Shown here piece by piece: positions 60,199 through 64,000 of a stretch of DNA of 64,000 bases. Under the pieces are notes generated by a model. It did no database searches and was not told where the DNA came from. It was given only the letters and a program-made list of their open reading frames with translations. Position 1 is the first letter of the stretch, and every line of letters begins with the position of its first letter. This DNA comes from Gimesia chilikensis (GTDB lineage: Bacteria; Planctomycetota; Planctomycetia; Planctomycetales; Planctomycetaceae). The DNA lies in contig NZ_VTSR01000004.1 in NCBI RefSeq assembly GCF_008329715.1, positions 124,001 to 188,000 of the forward strand, written 5' to 3'. The position numbers were made by a program, and so were the translations under genes.

Positions 60199-60603
60199 AT
60201 GGCGAAAAAAACAAAATCTGATCCGCCAGCGCAGGCGATGACTGATGTTGAATGGGTCATCATGAATGTTGTCTGGGAACAGGAGCCTTGTGCAGCGGGG
60301 ACCGTACAGGAAGCGCTAGCAGATTCGCACGGCTGGGCCTACAGTACGGTCAAAACCACGATGGACCGGATGGTGACCAAGGGGCTGTTGACCCGCAAAG
60401 CAATCCGCAATCTGAATCTCTTCAGCTCAGCGATCAGCCCCGATAAAGCAAAACGGGGGGAACTGAAACGCCTCTTGCGCCGCGCCTTCAATGGTGCTTT
60501 ATCACCGATGTTGCAGTTCATTGTTGAAGAAGAGGAACTCTCACCCGATGAAATTCAGCAACTGCGCGAGTTTATTAAGCAGGCAGGGAAAAAAACGAAG
60601 TAA
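60199..60603 (+). CDS. BlaI/MecI/CopY-family repressor, pair 4
   Basis: A 134-residue winged-helix protein, MTDVEWVIMNVVWEQEPCAAGTVQEAL and WAYSTVKTTMDRMVTKGLL onward. The recognition helix YSTVKTTMDRM is the closest of the four to classic BlaI, in line with its TACA-N2-TGTA operator. The C-terminal dimerisation part ends FIKQAGKKTK. The M56 gene starts 30 bases later. Autoregulation through the palindrome at 60149-60166 is very likely. Confidence 0.94.
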   Translation: MAKKTKSDPPAQAMTDVEWVIMNVVWEQEPCAAGTVQEALADSHGWAYSTVKTTMDRMVTKGLLTRKAIRNLNLFSSAISPDKAKRGELKRLLRRAFNGALSPMLQFIVEEEELSPDEIQQLREFIKQAGKKTK

Positions 60604-60632
60604 GTAACTTATTCTAATGGGGAGGGCGGAGC

Positions 60633-63600
60633 ATGGCTGTCTCAGGGAACGGAGTAATCGAACTTCTCAATCAGTCGGGCGAAATGTTCTGGGATTTCAG
60701 CAGGAGCATGTTCCTCCAGGCCAGTCTGCTGGTACTCGTGATTCTGCTCCTCGACCTGTTTCTCCGGTATCATGCCCGCGCTGTGACCCGCTACTGGCTC
60801 TGGGCGCTGGTTCTGCTCAAACTGATCCTGCCGGTCAGTCTCTATTCTCCTCTCAGTGTCGCCAGCTGGTTAGCTGACTGGATTCCCACGGAAGCCGTCG
60901 CGCAGAACATCGAATCTGGGCCGACGACGACCCTTGCAGCCAATACGCCAGACGGCATACAGACAAGAATAGATCCCCTTGAGCAATCATTTCTGACAGA
61001 GCCATTCCAGCAACCTCATCCACAGTCGACCCAACTGCCTCCAACAGGTCCCCCCTCTGACTCAAAGTTGGCTGTGCCTGATTCGGAAGTTGAGTCGCCC
61101 GCAGAACCAGCAGCTCTGCCTGCCCTGCGAGCGTCTGCGATCCTGATGTTAATCTGGTTGTCTGCGGTAACGATGCTCTCTGTCTGTGTGCTCAGGCGTA
61201 CGGGACGCGTTAGAAAACTTACTATCCAGGCTGAACTCGCTACTACAGAACTGGTGTCCCAGTTGAATGAGTGTGTCTTACTGCTGGGGATGAAACCAGA
61301 TTCAGTGAAGTTAAAAGTATCAGAGGAAACTGGAAGTCCGGCGATCTGCGGATTCTGGCGCGCGACGATCATCCTTCCACGACATCTGCTCGAAAAGCTC
61401 AATCCGGAACAGTATCGCCAGATCTTTATCCACGAGTTGGCTCATTGGAAACGCTTTGACTTACAGGTCAACTGTCTGCAGACTCTGCTGCTGATCCTGT
61501 ATTTTTATCATCCCCTGGTTTGGCTGACGCACGTAATGCTCAAGCGTCTGCGGGAGCAGGCCGTGGATGAAACAGTGCTTGTGACCCTGGATGAGCAACC
61601 GTCACACTATTCCGCAACCCTACTCGACATTGCTGCTCTGACGCCTGCTGTCGAGAGCCCGCGTTTGCAACTGCTGGGAATTCTCGAATCCCGTAAATCG
61701 CTGACGCAGCGGATCCGACGCATGATCGCCCGACCCATCCCACGGTCCGCCCGGCTGGGGCTGGTCAGTTTACTGCTGATACTATTTGCCGGGGCGCTCC
61801 TCCTGCCGATGTCTCGACTGAAAGAAACACACGCAGCAGTCGACAGGCAAGAGAGTGCGGATCAAGAATCCGAGCAGCAGCTGTCCGATAAAGCTCAATC
61901 TCTTAATCAGAGTCCCCCGGCCAGAGAGACAAAACCACGAGAGGAGAAATCCTCATCCCAGTACGTGTTAAGTGGACGAGTGACCGATCAAGCCGGGGCG
62001 CCGGTCACCGATGCTCAAGTTCTTCTGATACCCAATTCTGGCGGACATGTGTTAAGAACGAGCACAGACAAAGAGGGAAACTATCACTTTTCCGAAATCA
62101 CAAAACCTGGACCACACCGCATCATGATTTTGTCGCAGCGCTGGGTGGGGCTAGAGCGTCTCTCGGATCGTCCCCGGGTCGACCTGGCGGCAGATCAACG
62201 GCAGGTGAAAAATATCACACTCGAACGTGCCTGTCAGTTACGCATCCAAACCATCGATGAACGAGGCAAACCTGTTCCCGGGGCCATCGTATACCGTAAA
62301 TTGATGACCGATACGCGAGGGTTCACTCCTCGGGCTGTCACAACCGATCAGTCGGGAGAGGTGACACTCGGCCTGAAGCCTTCCCAACATAAATATCTGA
62401 TTGGAATCGCTTCACCCGACTACGCTTTAGAGAAACTGACGCTTCAAGTAAACGATCCGGATCAAATCGTCACACGGAAGATTGTGCTCAGGGAGGGAGT
62501 AGAAGTTGACGGCAAAATAGTCTATGCGGACGGGAAAATTCCGGTCGGATTAGAAATCAATGCGCTGCCCCAGTGGTGGGAATTCAGCGGACATCCCCCC
62601 GGTTATCGAATCAGTGAGGCGGGAAGATTCACATTCCCCCATATCGTAGCCGGCGTTTATAACGTAATAGTCGCGGTTCCCGGAGTGGGGGGGAAACCTG
62701 TCCTCACTGGTACTTATCTGCTCAATCGGGAACAGCCACTTGATCTGAAACTGAATCTCCCTTCTCCCGCTTCGATGGTCACACTCTCAGGAAAGATCAG
62801 CTATACCGGCGATCTGAAAAAGGCTTCCAGGCCCTTCCTGCTCATTGCATATTCCACTGATGGGTACAACGAAGCGTATGCCGAGATCCAACCTGGCCAG
62901 ACAGAGTTTAAGTTCGATCCCATTCAGCGAGGAAAATATGAACTCAGTCTCCATTCAACAGAGATTCAATTGAAAGGCGACTACACGGTATTTGCCCCCG
63001 CCAATGATCTTCAACTGAATGTCGTCGTGACCGGCAAACCGCAGATCAGTGGTACGGTTCTGGCCGACGATACAAATCAGCCGATCAGCAAATTCCGGGT
63101 ACGGGCCATTAAACTGAAGACGCTTCGCGGTGCGCATTATGGGCAGGAACCGCGCTGGCAGGATGTGGATCAGAGCAGCGGGGAATTTAAAGTCGCAGTC
63201 AACGGTCCGGGTATCTACCAGATCGAAGTCGCTGCAGACGGCTATGCCCGTGCGCTCAGTAAAGCTGTGAATACCGATCAAATTCAGGGAAAGCTGATTC
63301 AGATCAAACTAACCAGGGGAGTTACGCTGGCCGGTACTGTTGTCAATGCCCAGGGACAGCCCGTCGATGGGGCGACCGTGATTCCGCTGTCTCTGTCCCG
63401 GGGCGTCATGTCGAACTCGCTGGATCAATTCACAACCGACAGTGATGCAGTCAAGACCATGGACGGGAAGTTTTCGATCCCGCATCTGGCTCCGGGAATG
63501 GAATCGCTGAAAGTGACTCATCCGGACTACGACTTTGCGATTGTGAAAGACATCGATCTGGCAGCCAGTCCGCTCCCAAAGGTAGAAGTCACTCTCACAG

Positions 63601-64000
63601 AAGGCGGAACCGTGCAGGGACTCGTCACAGACGAAAACGGCAAACCGCAACCGAATGTCACGCTCTTCTTCCATGACCGATATGGCTATAACGGTGATGC
63701 CGCCCGCAAAGCCGGGCTACTGGCCACCGTGATTACTGATGAAAAAGGCCGCTATTCGGTTTCTCATCTCCCCAATCAGATCTGTTATGTCGTTAGGAAA
63801 TATGAATGGGACTCTCTGGGCGTCGTGCGTCAGGCCGTTCTGCCTCAAAATGGCAAAACCAGCACACTCAACCTGGGGGGACGCCCCGAATTGACGGGCC
63901 GACTGATAGTCAACGGAAAACCTTTAGCGAATACACGCATCCTCCTGGCTGGTGAGAATCCGAATTTTGGCATCTTTCGGGCCTATACCAACACCGACAG
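60633..64000 (+). CDS. M56 (BlaR1-type) metallopeptidase with repeated carboxypeptidase-regulatory domains, pair 4 (3' end outside window)
   Basis: The frame is open from ATG 60633 (GGGGAGGGCGG upstream) to the window edge, at least 1122 codons. Helices lie near 25-45, 53-70, 168-190 and 375-392. The zinc site is HELAH (H267-H271) in RQIFIHELAHWKRFD, with REQAVDE as the third-ligand region. After the last helix comes a charged linker and then a long array of carboxypeptidase-regulatory-like beta-sandwich domains. Each has the shape VSGRVTDQAGAPVTDAQVLL ... TDKEGNYHFSEI, at least six in view. By family it senses an outside signal and inactivates the BlaI partner. Such arrays suggest contact with a surface polymer or protein, not with beta-lactams. 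Confidence 0.88.
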   Translation, partial: MAVSGNGVIELLNQSGEMFWDFSRSMFLQASLLVLVILLLDLFLRYHARAVTRYWLWALVLLKLILPVSLYSPLSVASWLADWIPTEAVAQNIESGPTTTLAANTPDGIQTRIDPLEQSFLTEPFQQPHPQSTQLPPTGPPSDSKLAVPDSEVESPAEPAALPALRASAILMLIWLSAVTMLSVCVLRRTGRVRKLTIQAELATTELVSQLNECVLLLGMKPDSVKLKVSEETGSPAICGFWRATIILPRHLLEKLNPEQYRQIFIHELAHWKRFDLQVNCLQTLLLILYFYHPLVWLTHVMLKRLREQAVDETVLVTLDEQPSHYSATLLDIAALTPAVESPRLQLLGILESRKSLTQRIRRMIARPIPRSARLGLVSLLLILFAGALLLPMSRLKETHAAVDRQESADQESEQQLSDKAQSLNQSPPARETKPREEKSSSQYVLSGRVTDQAGAPVTDAQVLLIPNSGGHVLRTSTDKEGNYHFSEITKPGPHRIMILSQRWVGLERLSDRPRVDLAADQRQVKNITLERACQLRIQTIDERGKPVPGAIVYRKLMTDTRGFTPRAVTTDQSGEVTLGLKPSQHKYLIGIASPDYALEKLTLQVNDPDQIVTRKIVLREGVEVDGKIVYADGKIPVGLEINALPQWWEFSGHPPGYRISEAGRFTFPHIVAGVYNVIVAVPGVGGKPVLTGTYLLNREQPLDLKLNLPSPASMVTLSGKISYTGDLKKASRPFLLIAYSTDGYNEAYAEIQPGQTEFKFDPIQRGKYELSLHSTEIQLKGDYTVFAPANDLQLNVVVTGKPQISGTVLADDTNQPISKFRVRAIKLKTLRGAHYGQEPRWQDVDQSSGEFKVAVNGPGIYQIEVAADGYARALSKAVNTDQIQGKLIQIKLTRGVTLAGTVVNAQGQPVDGATVIPLSLSRGVMSNSLDQFTTDSDAVKTMDGKFSIPHLAPGMESLKVTHPDYDFAIVKDIDLAASPLPKVEVTLTEGGTVQGLVTDENGKPQPNVTLFFHDRYGYNGDAARKAGLLATVITDEKGRYSVSHLPNQICYVVRKYEWDSLGVVRQAVLPQNGKTSTLNLGGRPELTGRLIVNGKPLANTRILLAGENPNFGIFRAYTNTD

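Noticed and set aside
5909..64000. Beta-lactam resistance modules, suggested by BlaI/BlaR1 similarity
   Set aside because: No beta-lactamase and no penicillin-binding sensor domain in any of the four M56 proteins.

Overview
The window looks like chromosomal DNA of a planctomycete, most like the Gimesia / Planctomycetaceae group. This is inferred from gene families, not from a database search. The pointers are a DUF1559 protein with a prepilin-type N-terminus, a large secreted cytochrome c / beta-propeller protein of the PVC type, two Cys-type sulfatases, many lipoproteins and secreted propeller proteins, a giant lipoprotein joining FGE-like domains to a trypsin-like protease, and a strong expansion of BlaI-repressor / M56-metallopeptidase pairs. 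No transposase, phage gene, rRNA, ordinary tRNA or CRISPR array was seen.

Layout. 1-1013: 5' part of a secreted protein on the minus strand. 1293-3430: three Tad-type pseudopilin genes ending in a clear terminator. 3548-5896: a DUF1853 protein and a dGTPase. 5909-9273: BlaI/M56 pair 1 with twin operators. 9360-12328: small unknowns and an Ntn-hydrolase. 12261-16445: the most unusual part. A HEAT-repeat gene diverges from two tandem degenerate tRNA-like RNAs, a zinc-ribbon SDR-like protein lacking the catalytic Tyr, and a ribonuclease-inhibitor-type LRR protein. 16906-23248: DUF1559 protein, lipoproteins, DUF2007, DUF899 and acyltransferase genes. 23280-25869: three membrane proteins, two of them paralogues. 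25955-39875: DUF1990, FAD monooxygenase, sialidase-like, cytochrome/propeller, EF-hand, LRR lipoprotein, DsbD-alpha-like and FG-GAP genes. 39902-47168: BlaI/M56 pairs 2 and 3 flanking a sulfatase. 47252-54536: SnoaL-like, zinc-ribbon membrane protein, the giant FGE-FGE-propeller-Ig-protease lipoprotein and a GNAT. 54590-59931: two alpha/beta hydrolases, a membrane protein, a second sulfatase and a nucleotidyltransferase. 60199-64000: BlaI/M56 pair 4, running off the window.

Two themes stand out. First, four BlaI/M56 signalling pairs lie within 64 kb. None has a penicillin-binding sensor domain, each M56 protein has a different C-terminal part, and each repressor gene has its own palindromic operator placed in or next to its promoter. 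Second, the 13.4-16.4 kb locus carries two RNAs that fold as cloverleaves, with compensatory change in the T-stem, but lack U33, the D-loop GG and the TTC of the T-loop. They sit directly upstream of an atypical SDR / LRR operon. This is the best candidate in the window for an undescribed RNA-centred system.
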